A stretch of 24,943 nt of DNA from Candidatus Krumholzibacteriota bacterium (GTDB lineage Bacteria; Krumholzibacteriota; Krumholzibacteriia; Krumholzibacteriales; Krumholzibacteriaceae), in assembly GCA_030672805.1 (NCBI GenBank), contig DAOVFR010000006.1, positions 1 to 24,943 of the forward strand, read 5' to 3'. The stretch's first letter is position 1. Each line of letters starts with the position of its first letter. Both the position numbers and the translations under genes were made by a program. This document shows, piece by piece, positions 14,747 through 22,850 of this stretch. The notes beneath the pieces were generated by a model. The model did no database searches and was not told the origin of the DNA. It saw only the letters and a list, made by a program, of their open reading frames with translations.

Positions 14747-17074
14747 TCAGTTACGTTCCAGGATGAAGAGCTTGCCGGAAAGAAAATCGGTGATCCGGAA
14801 ACGCCCATCCGCGCCGCCGGTTCCATTAGTTACGGTGAACAGCGCGTCACCGAACTGTCCCCTCAGGTAAAATGAGACGTTCCCGCTCTCGAAGCTGATG
14901 TCACCATAGGGATATTTTTCCCCGTGAACAAGCGTGAAGGACCTCGTTTCCGGATCGAACTCGATGATGCGCAGTTTATCCCCGTCGTGTGACGTGATGA
15001 TCATGCAATTATCCCAGTTGAAAAGGTTATCCGGCCGGCCCTTGTATGGTATCCCGAAAGTTCCGCCTTCTTTTCCGATCTCCTGCAGGCTGTTACTTCC
15101 GTGGTTGATCACGTAGATCCGGTCCCCGCAACGGCAGAGCCTCAGGGGCTTTTCACCGGTCCGAACCTCCCTGACCTCGAAATCCCTCTTGCCGATGATT
15201 AGAACATTGTCCGAATCGAAGCCGGCGGCATAGATGTTCTCGGTGTCGAACGTGAGATCGGTCACGGTACGCCCCAGCTCTATCCTTACGATCACCTTGC
15301 GTTGTTCCAGGTCGATCACCTGCAGCATGCTCGGGTCTGTGTTCTGCTCCCCCGTGCGGACCAGGTACAGACGATGCATACCGGGATCGTAACGGAGGAT
15401 CCTCTGCGTGATCTCTCTCTCGACTTCATCTTCGAGCCTCAGGAGGTTGCCGGCATCGAAAACCCTGACCTCGTCTTCCAGTGTTCCCACGAACTGCTCT
15501 TCCCTGCCCCAGTTGTTCTGCGTGAAGTACAGGATGCCGTTTCTGTCGAGAGCCATTTCATGCGCCTGGCGGGGAATCCGCCTGTCGTAGAAACCGAGGG
15601 TCTTTGCGTCGATGGTGATGATCCCGTTCTTCGCACCCCATATATAGACGGTCGGCCAGTACGACTGGTGCGGGCCATAGGACAGGTAGACGTTGCCGGC
15701 CGGACCATGAATCGCCTGGACGGGATAGTCATAGGGCAGACGGTACAGTTCGTAATTTCCATCCGCGCGCACCTCGGCGAACTGGTCCTCGGAGTTGAAG
15801 ACGAGGAAACTGTTCCTGTCCTTCATCTCGATCAGGCCGACAGGCGCCCAGCCCGTATATATCTTTTTCGTCTCTTCAGCGACCGGGTCGAGTGCCGTAA
15901 CGGCGGCGCCGAACGTTCCATTCACGGCCGTTGCACCTTTCGGGAAGTAGATAGTGTTGTTATGGCTGTTGTACGCCATCGTGAACATGTGCGGGATTAT
16001 TCCGAGACCGGTTATCCTTTTCCGGAGGGTCCGCGTTTTCAGATCGATGACATCGATCTCGCCGAATGCCCAGCTTGCAACGAACAGGATGTCGTTTTGC
16101 AGGTCGATCGCGCTTGCGTCGTTTCCGAACGCCGGGACCCTGATCTCGTCGAGGCTCCCTCCATCGTGAAAATCAACCACGTGGACGGTCGGATGGTTGT
16201 CGTAGGGGATGTATGTTTCCCCGCGGGCCGGATTGTAGATGATCCCCACGCCTTCCGAAAGGCCGGGAAGGGGCACCACCGTGTCGTTATCCCCGGTGAC
16301 GTCGATCATCGCGGCTTCGATCACCTTTCTCTTGTCGGTTTCAGTGACGATGAAGAGCCTGTGATCCCGTGCGTTGTAGCCGGCCATGTGCCAGCGTCCC
16401 CCGGCGGTCAGTTCGAGGTTTCTCGATCCCCGCCGCTTGCCGTTCTTCGGATCGAAGGTGTATATCGTGGAAGTGAATCCGTCGACGGCGATTATCCGGC
16501 CGAGAGCCATGTCGGCGATCACCTTCCTGATAGGGGGTGGCGGGGTCTGGTTGAGGTTGATGAGCGGCTCGCTGTGATCGAGCCATTTTTTCATTTTCAG
16601 TTTTCCGGACGACGCCCTGTAGAATCCCAGTGAAGGGCTTTCCCGGCCGGCGATGAACACGTTTCCCGTTTCTTCGTCGACCGCGATCGATTCGAACTGG
16701 ACCCTGGTGGGAATCGTTTTCGACTTACCGTTCCGTGGTGTAATGATATGGAAGCATCTTGTGCCGATCAGGTATATGTTCCCGTTCTTCCTGTTGAGGG
16801 TCATGCATTCCGATTTGAGGTGCTGGAGCACCCTTCCGTCCAGCGGGATATTCGTTACCGTGTGCGTGCCGCAGTCGATGATCGATATCGACGAGGAAAG
16901 CGTGTTGGCGACGACAAGCCGGTTACGCTCGTCGTCCATCTGAACGAGCAGGGGACCTGCCGCGTTGATCGTGACACCGGGTACATCGAGAAAATCGACG
17001 GTCTGCACCGTGATACCAGCATTCGCGTCAGCGCATCCCGTCAACAGCAACAGGACGGCGAATATTCTCAGCAT
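14747..17074 (-). CDS. Large beta-propeller lipoprotein (YncE/SMP-30-like repeats)
   Basis: The 775-residue protein has a lipoprotein signal peptide with lipobox LLTGC (Cys14). Almost all the rest is repeated four-strand blades of the YncE/WD40-like sort, for example RLVVANTLSSSISIIDC, NGNIYLIGTRCFHIITP, NVFIAGRESPSLGFYR and DILFVASWAFGEIDVIDL. I estimate two propellers of six to eight blades. Such proteins are often binding scaffolds on the outer membrane; no catalytic motif stands out. The start is supported by the lipobox and by GGAG/AAGGAG just upstream. A TAGACC/TATAAT promoter lies 56 bp above the ATG. Confidence 0.8.
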   Translation of the reverse strand: MLRIFAVLLLLTGCADANAGITVQTVDFLDVPGVTINAAGPLLVQMDDERNRLVVANTLSSSISIIDCGTHTVTNIPLDGRVLQHLKSECMTLNRKNGNIYLIGTRCFHIITPRNGKSKTIPTRVQFESIAVDEETGNVFIAGRESPSLGFYRASSGKLKMKKWLDHSEPLINLNQTPPPPIRKVIADMALGRIIAVDGFTSTIYTFDPKNGKRRGSRNLELTAGGRWHMAGYNARDHRLFIVTETDKRKVIEAAMIDVTGDNDTVVPLPGLSEGVGIIYNPARGETYIPYDNHPTVHVVDFHDGGSLDEIRVPAFGNDASAIDLQNDILFVASWAFGEIDVIDLKTRTLRKRITGLGIIPHMFTMAYNSHNNTIYFPKGATAVNGTFGAAVTALDPVAEETKKIYTGWAPVGLIEMKDRNSFLVFNSEDQFAEVRADGNYELYRLPYDYPVQAIHGPAGNVYLSYGPHQSYWPTVYIWGAKNGIITIDAKTLGFYDRRIPRQAHEMALDRNGILYFTQNNWGREEQFVGTLEDEVRVFDAGNLLRLEDEVEREITQRILRYDPGMHRLYLVRTGEQNTDPSMLQVIDLEQRKVIVRIELGRTVTDLTFDTENIYAAGFDSDNVLIIGKRDFEVREVRTGEKPLRLCRCGDRIYVINHGSNSLQEIGKEGGTFGIPYKGRPDNLFNWDNCMIITSHDGDKLRIIEFDPETRSFTLVHGEKYPYGDISFESGNVSFYLRGQFGDALFTVTNGTGGADGRFRITDFLSGKLFILERN

Positions 17075-17129
17075 GACTCCATGACTCCTTTTGCGACAGG
17101 CCGTCTCGTGTCAAAACCATTGAGCATTG

Positions 17130-17158
17130 ATTATAGGATACGAGTGAGAGACGGTCTA
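17130..17158 (-). promoter_or_regulatory. sigma70-type promoter of the propeller lipoprotein gene
   Basis: On the minus strand TAGACC (17158-17153), a 17-bp spacer and a perfect TATAAT (17135-17130) give a start near 17123 and a leader of about 50 nt. Inverted copies of a 7-bp sequence, CCGTCTC (17101-17107) and GAGACGG (17148-17154), flank the core promoter and could be operator half-sites. Confidence 0.7.
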
Positions 17159-17232
17159 CCATTGGCTTTCACGTCAGGGGAACATACAAGACCGGGTTGC
17201 GGGTGGTGAATCATCGGAATTTCCCGGGCGGT

Positions 17233-17262
17233 GACCCCGGCCGGGGCTGGGCGGCCGGGGTC
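17233..17262 (-). terminator. GC-rich hairpin after the 298-residue lipoprotein gene
   Basis: A perfect 11-bp stem, GACCCCGGCCG/CGGCCGGGGTC, closes an 8-nt loop. It begins 20 bp past the stop of the gene ending at 17282. No T run follows on either strand, so it is a pausing or mRNA-stability hairpin, or a Rho-independent terminator of poor form. Confidence 0.5.
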
Positions 17263-17281
17263 CGTGCAGTCACCCGGATTA

Positions 17282-18178
17282 TTACTCGGGGCAGTCCGTA
17301 TCGATCTGATCCGTGTCCCAGCAGCTCCTCATCCCGTCATTGTAGTCGGGCCACTGGATGCTTCCCGAGCCGTCGGGATACCACGTGATGTTGCCGTTCG
17401 TGCCTTCCTCCGCATTGTAGAAATCGATCGTGCAGCTGGTGGAGGATTCGTAAAACGTCAGCGTGTTTCCCTCCTCCGGTACTCCTTCCATGTTGACCAG
17501 AAGGATCATCCTGTTCGTGTCCCTGGTGTCTTCCCAGTCTATGCGGATCGATTGTACCCCCGGTGTCTGGGGCGGACTGGCGGAAAACGCCGCCGCCACC
17601 GCGGGCTGCGGGTAAACCGGCTCGTAGAACTGCCAGTAACCGGTCTCGCCGTCGTCGAACACGCGTCCGTCGAACCATACGAAATGGTCGAGCGGCATCT
17701 CCGTGCCGGAACTCGAAACCGCCATTGTCCACTCGACGTACTCCTCCAGCTCCCTGCCGGTCAGGTAGATCCTGTATTCAATGTCATCCTCGACGACGAT
17801 GTACGTCCAGAGCCACGATCCGTCCTGCTGCGGCTGTGGAATCGAGTGTATCGCGGCTTCGAAGGCCATTACCGGTTCGACCAGGCCAGAGTAAACGATG
17901 ACCTGAAGGTACAGCGCCCTGACGGCGGCGTTGAGAAAATTGAGACGGAGCCCGTGGGCCAACGGGGAAGAGAGGCTTAACCTGCCTTCTGCAATCGAGT
18001 GTTCATCCACGTTCGCCGACTCGAAGATCGACATATCGATCTTCATCGTCGATAAGGGAGGCAGGTTAGGTGCTTTCGAACCGCCCGGCGTGCCGACAGG
18101 GCTGTCGCTGGTACAACCCTGCACGATGAAGATGGCGAGCACCGCGATGATCCCGGCCACCTTGGAACGGTTATTCAT
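17282..18178 (-). CDS. Lipoprotein of unknown function
   Basis: The 298-residue protein has a lipoprotein signal peptide with lipobox FIVQGC (Cys22) followed by a flexible Ser/Gly/Pro stretch. No family is recognised. The body contains DGSWLWTYIVVEDDIEYRIY and DHFVWFDGRVFDDGETGYWQFY, a run of short strands in which W and Y recur, and ends with NGNITWYPDGSGSIQWPDYN, so an all-beta fold is likely. I chose ATG 18178 because GAGGAGG lies just upstream; the open frame extends 16 codons further but lacks a site. A near-consensus sigma54 promoter lies about 60 bp upstream, so it is probably under sigma54 control. Confidence 0.8.
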   Translation of the reverse strand: MNNRSKVAGIIAVLAIFIVQGCTSDSPVGTPGGSKAPNLPPLSTMKIDMSIFESANVDEHSIAEGRLSLSSPLAHGLRLNFLNAAVRALYLQVIVYSGLVEPVMAFEAAIHSIPQPQQDGSWLWTYIVVEDDIEYRIYLTGRELEEYVEWTMAVSSSGTEMPLDHFVWFDGRVFDDGETGYWQFYEPVYPQPAVAAAFSASPPQTPGVQSIRIDWEDTRDTNRMILLVNMEGVPEEGNTLTFYESSTSCTIDFYNAEEGTNGNITWYPDGSGSIQWPDYNDGMRSCWDTDQIDTDCPE

Positions 18179-18238
18179 GATTCGACCTCCTCTGTAAATG
18201 CCCAACCGTTTCTCGAATTCGTTCATGCCATTATTAAA

Positions 18239-18254
18239 AGCAGGGATTGTGCCA
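18239..18254 (-). promoter_or_regulatory. sigma54-type promoter of the lipoprotein gene
   Basis: The minus strand reads TGGCACAATCCCTGCT. The -24 block TGGCAC and the -12 block TGC-T have the right 11-bp phase (GG and GC 12 bp apart); one base of the TTGCW part differs (C for T). Initiation near 18228 leaves a 50-nt leader that contains the GAGGAGG site. Tandem repeats at 18317-18346 lie at about -90 to -118. Confidence 0.7.
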
Positions 18255-18316
18255 CCATGCGATTTCGTAACACTATGTATATAAATGAGATACGATTTTG
18301 CCTTGTCTGCTCGGAG

Positions 18317-18346
18317 TGTGGTGAAAATTCACTGTTGTGGTGAAAA
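18317..18346. repeat. Tandem 11-bp direct repeat, possible activator site
   Basis: TGTGGTGAAAA occurs at 18317-18327 and again at 18336-18346, a period of 19 bp. A TTCAC (18328-18332) between them makes a GTGAA-AA-TTCAC dyad with the first copy. The position about 100 bp above the sigma54 promoter suits an enhancer. The second copy borders the terminator of the neighbouring operon. Confidence 0.5.
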
Positions 18347-18389
18347 AGAAACGCCTGCGCGTGCTGTCATCAATGCACGCACAGGCGTT
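18340..18389 (-). terminator. Rho-independent terminator of the five-gene envelope operon
   Basis: On the minus strand a 15-bp stem with one mismatch (AACGCCTG...GCGTGC arms, 18350-18364 and 18375-18389) is followed by TTTCTTTTTC. It lies 31 bp after the stop of the outer-membrane barrel gene, so it ends the operon that begins with the Omp85-like gene. Confidence 0.85.
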
Positions 18390-18419
18390 CCCGTTCTGTC
18401 ACTGACCGGTTGCACATTA

Positions 18420-19073
18420 TCAGAAATGGTATGCCATCTGGAGCCCGAGTGACGTCATGGCGCTCTCTTCATCGATCGTCGTTTCGATGCTGAAGCCCTC
18501 GAGCGTGAGTTTCGCCCTGTCATATCTTATTATATTGAGGGTGAGATCCACTCCCATCGAAAAGTGGGGAGAAAAGAAGTACCGGAATCCTCCGCCGAAC
18601 GCCACTCCGCCTCCCTCGATACGCACATCGGCCGACCCTTCATCCAGTTCTAGGCCGTAAGCGCCGAGCCCTCCCTTGATATATGGCCTGAAGGGGCGTT
18701 GAGGCGAGAACCGGTAGTAGCCGAATATCTGAAGTGTATAGAAATGGGCATCGATTGACTGCTTCGAGGTTTCGTGGTTCGAGCCGCCCATGGAGAGCTC
18801 GAGAGAGAACGTACGGTTAAAGCCGTACCCGATATCGAGCAGCACGCCGCCCCCCTCATCCTTGATGATGAACTCCTCCTCGGCACTGTTGTCCGTATGA
18901 AGGGATGAGCCGACGAACTTGATGCCGAGGTAGAATCCCCTGTCCCCTTCGATCGCCTCCGATCCGCCTGCCTCCGATCCGGCCGATTGCGAGGGCATCG
19001 AAAGGATGAGCAGGACGGTTGCAATGATGGATGCAACCCCGTATTGCTTCGTTCTGTTTTTCACGTTTCGCAT
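18420..19073 (-). CDS. Outer-membrane beta-barrel protein, OmpA-like 8-strand type
   Basis: The 217-residue protein has a signal peptide (MRNVKNRTKQ... to SAGSEA, ~30 residues) and then alternating amphipathic strands: GFYLGIKFVGSSL, GGVLLDIGYGFNRTFSLELSMGG, FYTLQIFGYYRFSP, RPYIKGGLGAYGLELDEG, VAFGGGFRYFFS and HFSMGVDLTLNIIRYD. It ends LGLQMAYHF, with the C-terminal aromatic residue needed by the BAM machinery. This is the OMP_b-brl type. I chose ATG 19073 because AAAGGA lies just upstream. It follows the response regulator by 59 bp and is the last gene before the terminator; it may be a reporter or effector of the envelope system. Confidence 0.88.
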   Translation of the reverse strand: MRNVKNRTKQYGVASIIATVLLILSMPSQSAGSEAGGSEAIEGDRGFYLGIKFVGSSLHTDNSAEEEFIIKDEGGGVLLDIGYGFNRTFSLELSMGGSNHETSKQSIDAHFYTLQIFGYYRFSPQRPFRPYIKGGLGAYGLELDEGSADVRIEGGGVAFGGGFRYFFSPHFSMGVDLTLNIIRYDRAKLTLEGFSIETTIDEESAMTSLGLQMAYHF

Positions 19074-19132
19074 ATCGCCGATCCTTTCATGATGATGTAT
19101 CGGAACCACCTGTTCGTTTTCGACTCCAACCG

Positions 19133-20560
19133 TCATTCATCCCGCTGTCCGTTACGCGTCAGGCCGTAGATCTTTATTTTCTTGTGCAGGTTCGTCCGCT
19201 CGAGACCGAGCTCCTCGGATGCCCTCGTGACGTTCCAGTTGTTCCGGTCGAGCGTCCTGCGGATCATTGTCTCCTCGAACCTTCGTTTTGCCTCCTGCAG
19301 CGGAAGGTTCTCCGGCAACGGGGCCGGCTGTCTCTCCGTTCCCGTCGATCCGGTCCGCTGCATCGTCGAAGTGCCGGCCTTGCCAACCATGGGCGTTCCG
19401 AACCTGATTTCGGCGCTTAGATCCGGCACGCGGATCGTCCTGTCCGGCGACATGATAACGAGTCTCTCGACCTGGTTGCGGAGCTCGCGGACGTTTCCGG
19501 GCCACGGGTACCGTCCGAGCAGCTTGACCACCTCGTCATCGAAACGTTTCTGCGGAAGGTCGTTCTCCGCACAGTAAGATTTCATGAATTCAGTTGCTAG
19601 CAGCGGGATATCGGACGGGTGTGCCCTGAGGGGCGTGGCGACGATCGGCACCACGTTGAGACGGAAATAGAGATCCTCACGGAACCTTCCCCCGTTGACT
19701 TCCAGCTTCAGGTCCTTGTTCGTTGCCGCTATCACGCGCACGTCGACCGTGACCGGTTTATCGCTTCCGACCTTTTCTATCTCGCCTTCCTGGATGGCTC
19801 TCAGGACCTTTGTCTGCACACGCAGGCTCATGTCGCCGATCTCGTCAAGAAAGATCGTCCCGCCGTCCGCCGCCTGGAACTTGCCCTCGCGTGACGCGAC
19901 CGAACCCGTGTATGCCCCCTTCACGCTGCCGAACAGCTCCGCTTCTATCAGCTCTTCGGGGATGGCGGCGCAGTTCACCTTCACGAACGGCCCGGCCGCA
20001 CGCTTGCTCCGCTCGTGGATCTCCCTCGCGATCAGTTCCTTTCCCGTCCCCGATTCACCGAGTATAAGAACACGGGCGTTCGTCGGCGCGACTCTCGCGA
20101 CCTGCTGCAGAATATCATTTATGTCCCTGCTCGTTCCGAGGAACTTCCGGCGCTTCGAGACCCTGCTGCGGAGCATCCGGTTTTCCTCGGCGAGTGATTG
20201 ACGGTCCAGCGCGTTCCGCGAGGTCAGCAGGATCTTTTCCTTGCTGCAGTCCTTTTCCAGGAAGTCGAATGCACCGAGCTTGATCGCCTCGACTGCCTTT
20301 TCGATGGATCCATGGCCGGTGAGGATGACGATCATCTGATCGGGTTTCCTGAGCCGTATATCCCTGAGGACGTCGATGCCGTCACGATCCGGCATCGCGA
20401 GGTCCAGGTACACGAGATCGAAAGGGTCCTGCTGGAACCGTGCGATACCCGACTCGCCATTCTCCGCCGATGCGGTCTCCCATCCGGCGTTCCCGTGGAT
20501 CATCTCCATCATCTTCCGGATGTTGGGCTCGTCGTCGATTATCAGTACACGTCCCGGCAT
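19133..20560 (-). CDS. sigma54-dependent response regulator, NtrX/NtrC-like
   Basis: The 475-residue protein has a receiver domain (1-120; Asp53 phospho-acceptor, Thr81, Lys103), an AAA+ domain (~140-375; Walker A GESGTGKE 168-175, Walker B FLDEIGD, arginine finger region FREDLYFRLN) and a C-terminal Fis-type helix-turn-helix (~425-468). The sigma54-contact loop reads GAYTGS (215-220) instead of GAFTGA. A poorly ordered stretch rich in Gly, Thr and Pro (~388-420) links AAA+ and the helix-turn-helix. It would activate sigma54 promoters when phosphorylated by the kinase encoded just upstream (3-bp gap). GGAGGAAGG in the end of the kinase gene is its ribosome binding site. Confidence 0.95.
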   Translation of the reverse strand: MPGRVLIIDDEPNIRKMMEMIHGNAGWETASAENGESGIARFQQDPFDLVYLDLAMPDRDGIDVLRDIRLRKPDQMIVILTGHGSIEKAVEAIKLGAFDFLEKDCSKEKILLTSRNALDRQSLAEENRMLRSRVSKRRKFLGTSRDINDILQQVARVAPTNARVLILGESGTGKELIAREIHERSKRAAGPFVKVNCAAIPEELIEAELFGSVKGAYTGSVASREGKFQAADGGTIFLDEIGDMSLRVQTKVLRAIQEGEIEKVGSDKPVTVDVRVIAATNKDLKLEVNGGRFREDLYFRLNVVPIVATPLRAHPSDIPLLATEFMKSYCAENDLPQKRFDDEVVKLLGRYPWPGNVRELRNQVERLVIMSPDRTIRVPDLSAEIRFGTPMVGKAGTSTMQRTGSTGTERQPAPLPENLPLQEAKRRFEETMIRRTLDRNNWNVTRASEELGLERTNLHKKIKIYGLTRNGQRDE

Positions 20561-20563
20561 AAC

Positions 20564-22150
20564 TCAACCTTCCTCCGTGTGAGACTCCACGCGGGGCCCG
20601 GCAAGCGGCAGTGTAATAGTGAACGTTGCACCCTGTCCCGGACCGCCGCCCACCTCGATCGTTCCCCCATGGAGAAGGATGATGTTCTTCACCAGCGCGA
20701 GACCGAGACCGGTGCCGCCGGTTCGCGTCGTGAAGTAGGGCTCGAAGATCATGGCCCTGTGCTCCCCGGGAATTCCCGGACCATTGTCGCTGAATTCCAC
20801 GATGACGTTCTCGCCGCTGCGGCCGATTTTTATCGTTACAGCGGCCGCGACGCCGTCGGGCACGGCCGACAGCGAGTTCTCGATCAGGTTCACGAGAACA
20901 CGGCGCATGTGATCGGGGTCGAACGGGAAATCGGGAACACCGGGAACGGCCTCGATAGTGATACGCGCCCCGGCATAAAGCTTTGCCACGTCCGTTGCGA
21001 GGCGTGGGAGGGAGCCTTGCACCGGCACCATTCCGGGCATCCTGGCGAATGCCGAGAATTCCCTGACCAGTTTCCGGAGGTGCGAGAGTTCGTCCTCGAC
21101 CACGCGCATCGACTCGCCGAGGAACTCCCGGTACTGCCCGTTTTCTCCCTTGTACTGATCCCTCATCTCCTGGACTGCCAGGCGTATCGGGAGCAGTGGG
21201 TTCTTGATCTCGTGAGCCAGGTGCCGGGCCATCTCGCGCCAGGCGGCCATTTTCTCCAGGTCGGTGAGTCTTCTGCGCTGTGATTCGAGCCTGAGCACCA
21301 TCCTGTTGAAGCCGCTGATGAGACGGCCGATTTCCCCGCCCGCTTTCGGTTCAAGCTGGATGCTCCAGTTGCCGTCGGCGACGGACGTCGTGGCGGAGGC
21401 GAGTCGCCGGAGCGGGGCGGCGAGGCGTTCCGCAAGAAAGAGCGCCAGGCCGAGGGAGATGACGAGTATGATGCCGTATATTATGATGAACGGATAGAAG
21501 AAGCTGCGGCTCAGGCTATCTTCGACGAGGCGCAGCTTCGCAAATGTCTGTTGACCTGCAAGGACACGCCGGGCGGCCCCGATGAATTCGGGGTCGATCT
21601 TTCCGAAGAGTACGAGACTGCCGCCGTTACATGCCGCCGGCGGCTGCCAGACGGCGAGCCGGATGGACCGGTCATCCGTGACGAAGAACGATAGCCCTTC
21701 CATGTGGCGGCCGGAACTTGCCCGCCGGGTTGCCGGAACACCCCCCGTTATACGTTCGAGGACGGAATCAACCTCCGGCGGCGCATCGATGCGGCCGGAA
21801 GCATCCTCCCCGGAACGTTTCACGGGATCAGTCCCGCCGAGGATGACGAAACCGTCGATCGATCCCGGATCTGTCCCTTCGGACAGTGTCGAAATAACAA
21901 GCGACGAGTCGGGAATGGAGTCGGGGAACCGTGCAGCGATCCTTGCCGCTTCGTTCTCGAATACAACCTGGAGGCGATCCAGATACGCGCGGGATACGGT
22001 CATGCCTCCATCCAGCGCGCCGGAAACCGTCTCGTTGAAGCCGATGTTGAAGCTTGTTTCCAGGAGATTACTGACGAGCAGCGACAGGGGGATCGCCGGA
22101 AGCAGCGCCACGAGAAGGCAGATGATGATGAGACGGAGCCGTAACGACAT
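20564..22150 (-). CDS. Membrane sensor histidine kinase, NtrY-like
   Basis: The 528-residue protein starts at an ATG that overlaps the DUF4390 stop as TGATG, with GGAGGT 6 nt upstream; a GTG one codon earlier is less well placed. It has TM1 (~5-27), a periplasmic sensor region (~30-217), TM2 (~218-239), HAMP (~240-292), HisKA with HLAHEIKNPLLPIR (His313) and HATPase (N-box Asn425, DNGPGI, GGTGLGLA). The HEIKNPLxPI motif is that of NtrY-type kinases. It should phosphorylate the adjacent regulator. The sensor domain has no family I recognise; it is larger than a typical PAS and could read envelope state. Operon neighbours suggest an envelope cue. Confidence 0.93.
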   Translation of the reverse strand: MSLRLRLIIICLLVALLPAIPLSLLVSNLLETSFNIGFNETVSGALDGGMTVSRAYLDRLQVVFENEAARIAARFPDSIPDSSLVISTLSEGTDPGSIDGFVILGGTDPVKRSGEDASGRIDAPPEVDSVLERITGGVPATRRASSGRHMEGLSFFVTDDRSIRLAVWQPPAACNGGSLVLFGKIDPEFIGAARRVLAGQQTFAKLRLVEDSLSRSFFYPFIIIYGIILVISLGLALFLAERLAAPLRRLASATTSVADGNWSIQLEPKAGGEIGRLISGFNRMVLRLESQRRRLTDLEKMAAWREMARHLAHEIKNPLLPIRLAVQEMRDQYKGENGQYREFLGESMRVVEDELSHLRKLVREFSAFARMPGMVPVQGSLPRLATDVAKLYAGARITIEAVPGVPDFPFDPDHMRRVLVNLIENSLSAVPDGVAAAVTIKIGRSGENVIVEFSDNGPGIPGEHRAMIFEPYFTTRTGGTGLGLALVKNIILLHGGTIEVGGGPGQGATFTITLPLAGPRVESHTEEG

Positions 22151-22830
22151 CACCGTACCTCCGTGTCACGGACGGGGAGCGCATCGGGCCTGAACCGGGC
22201 AAGATGGTACCACTTGCTCCGGTTCCCCGCGTTTGTGTTCCTTGAAAAGAAGTGAGCGATCATCTCGTTGACGTTGAGCACCTGCTCCTTCCACGAATCG
22301 TCCCTGCTTCTTCGGACGTTTTCGCGAACCCAGCTATCGATGGTTCGCCTGTCCGTGCCCTGGAGCGGGTTGACGGCGAGGCTGAGCCGCACGTTGTAGG
22401 ATTGTGCGGGGACCAGGCTGTGTACGGGGACGAGAGTGACGTTTCTCAGCTGTTCCATTACGCGGCGCATCGATTGGAAGGATGGAAATATTATTGTCGA
22501 GTCGTTCTCCGTGATCGAATAGACTCCTTCCCAGACGTCATACCCGAGTGAGTAGGAACGGACCCCCTCTGCAACCGTATCATCATCCGGTCCGGTAACA
22601 TGGAAGAACAGCTCCACGACGGCGGGCAGACCGCTCCGGACGGTGCCGATGATCCTTTCCGGGAAGAGACCCGTGCTTGCCACGTCACAGACGAGCAGTT
22701 CGTTGTCGATGAACAGGCGGGCGTGCACGATCGACGGACGCGTCTTCTCCGCCGCGTGAACCGCCAGGGAACCGGACAGCAGAACAGCCCCGCAAATACT
22801 TGAAACGATACATTTCCAGCCCGTATTCAT
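22150..22830 (-). CDS. Exported DUF4390 protein, linked to NtrY-like kinases
   Basis: The 226-residue protein has a signal peptide (1-26, ending VHAAEK) and a DUF4390-type body: ARLFIDNELLVCDVASTGLF, RSGLPAVVELFFHV, SYSLGYDVWEGVYSI and the later VPVHSLVPAQSYNVRLSLAVNP. In several Gram-negative groups a DUF4390 gene sits directly before an NtrY-type kinase gene, and the same order is seen here with a TGATG overlap. Its role is unknown; location in the periplasm and the fixed gene order suggest it works with the kinase's sensor domain. No strong Shine-Dalgarno is seen; it starts 20 bp after the Omp85-like gene and is probably coupled to it. Confidence 0.85.
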   Translation of the reverse strand: MNTGWKCIVSSICGAVLLSGSLAVHAAEKTRPSIVHARLFIDNELLVCDVASTGLFPERIIGTVRSGLPAVVELFFHVTGPDDDTVAEGVRSYSLGYDVWEGVYSITENDSTIIFPSFQSMRRVMEQLRNVTLVPVHSLVPAQSYNVRLSLAVNPLQGTDRRTIDSWVRENVRRSRDDSWKEQVLNVNEMIAHFFSRNTNAGNRSKWYHLARFRPDALPVRDTEVR

Positions 22831-22850
22831 CGTGTTGACCGGTTATTTCC

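Noticed and set aside
15302..16633. 443-codon open frame on the forward strand
   Set aside because: It lies fully antisense to the propeller lipoprotein, which has a lipobox, ribosome binding site and clear blade repeats. The frame shows no domain.
20198..21283. 361-codon open frame on the forward strand
   Set aside because: It is antisense to the kinase and regulator genes and is a by-product of GC-rich codon bias.
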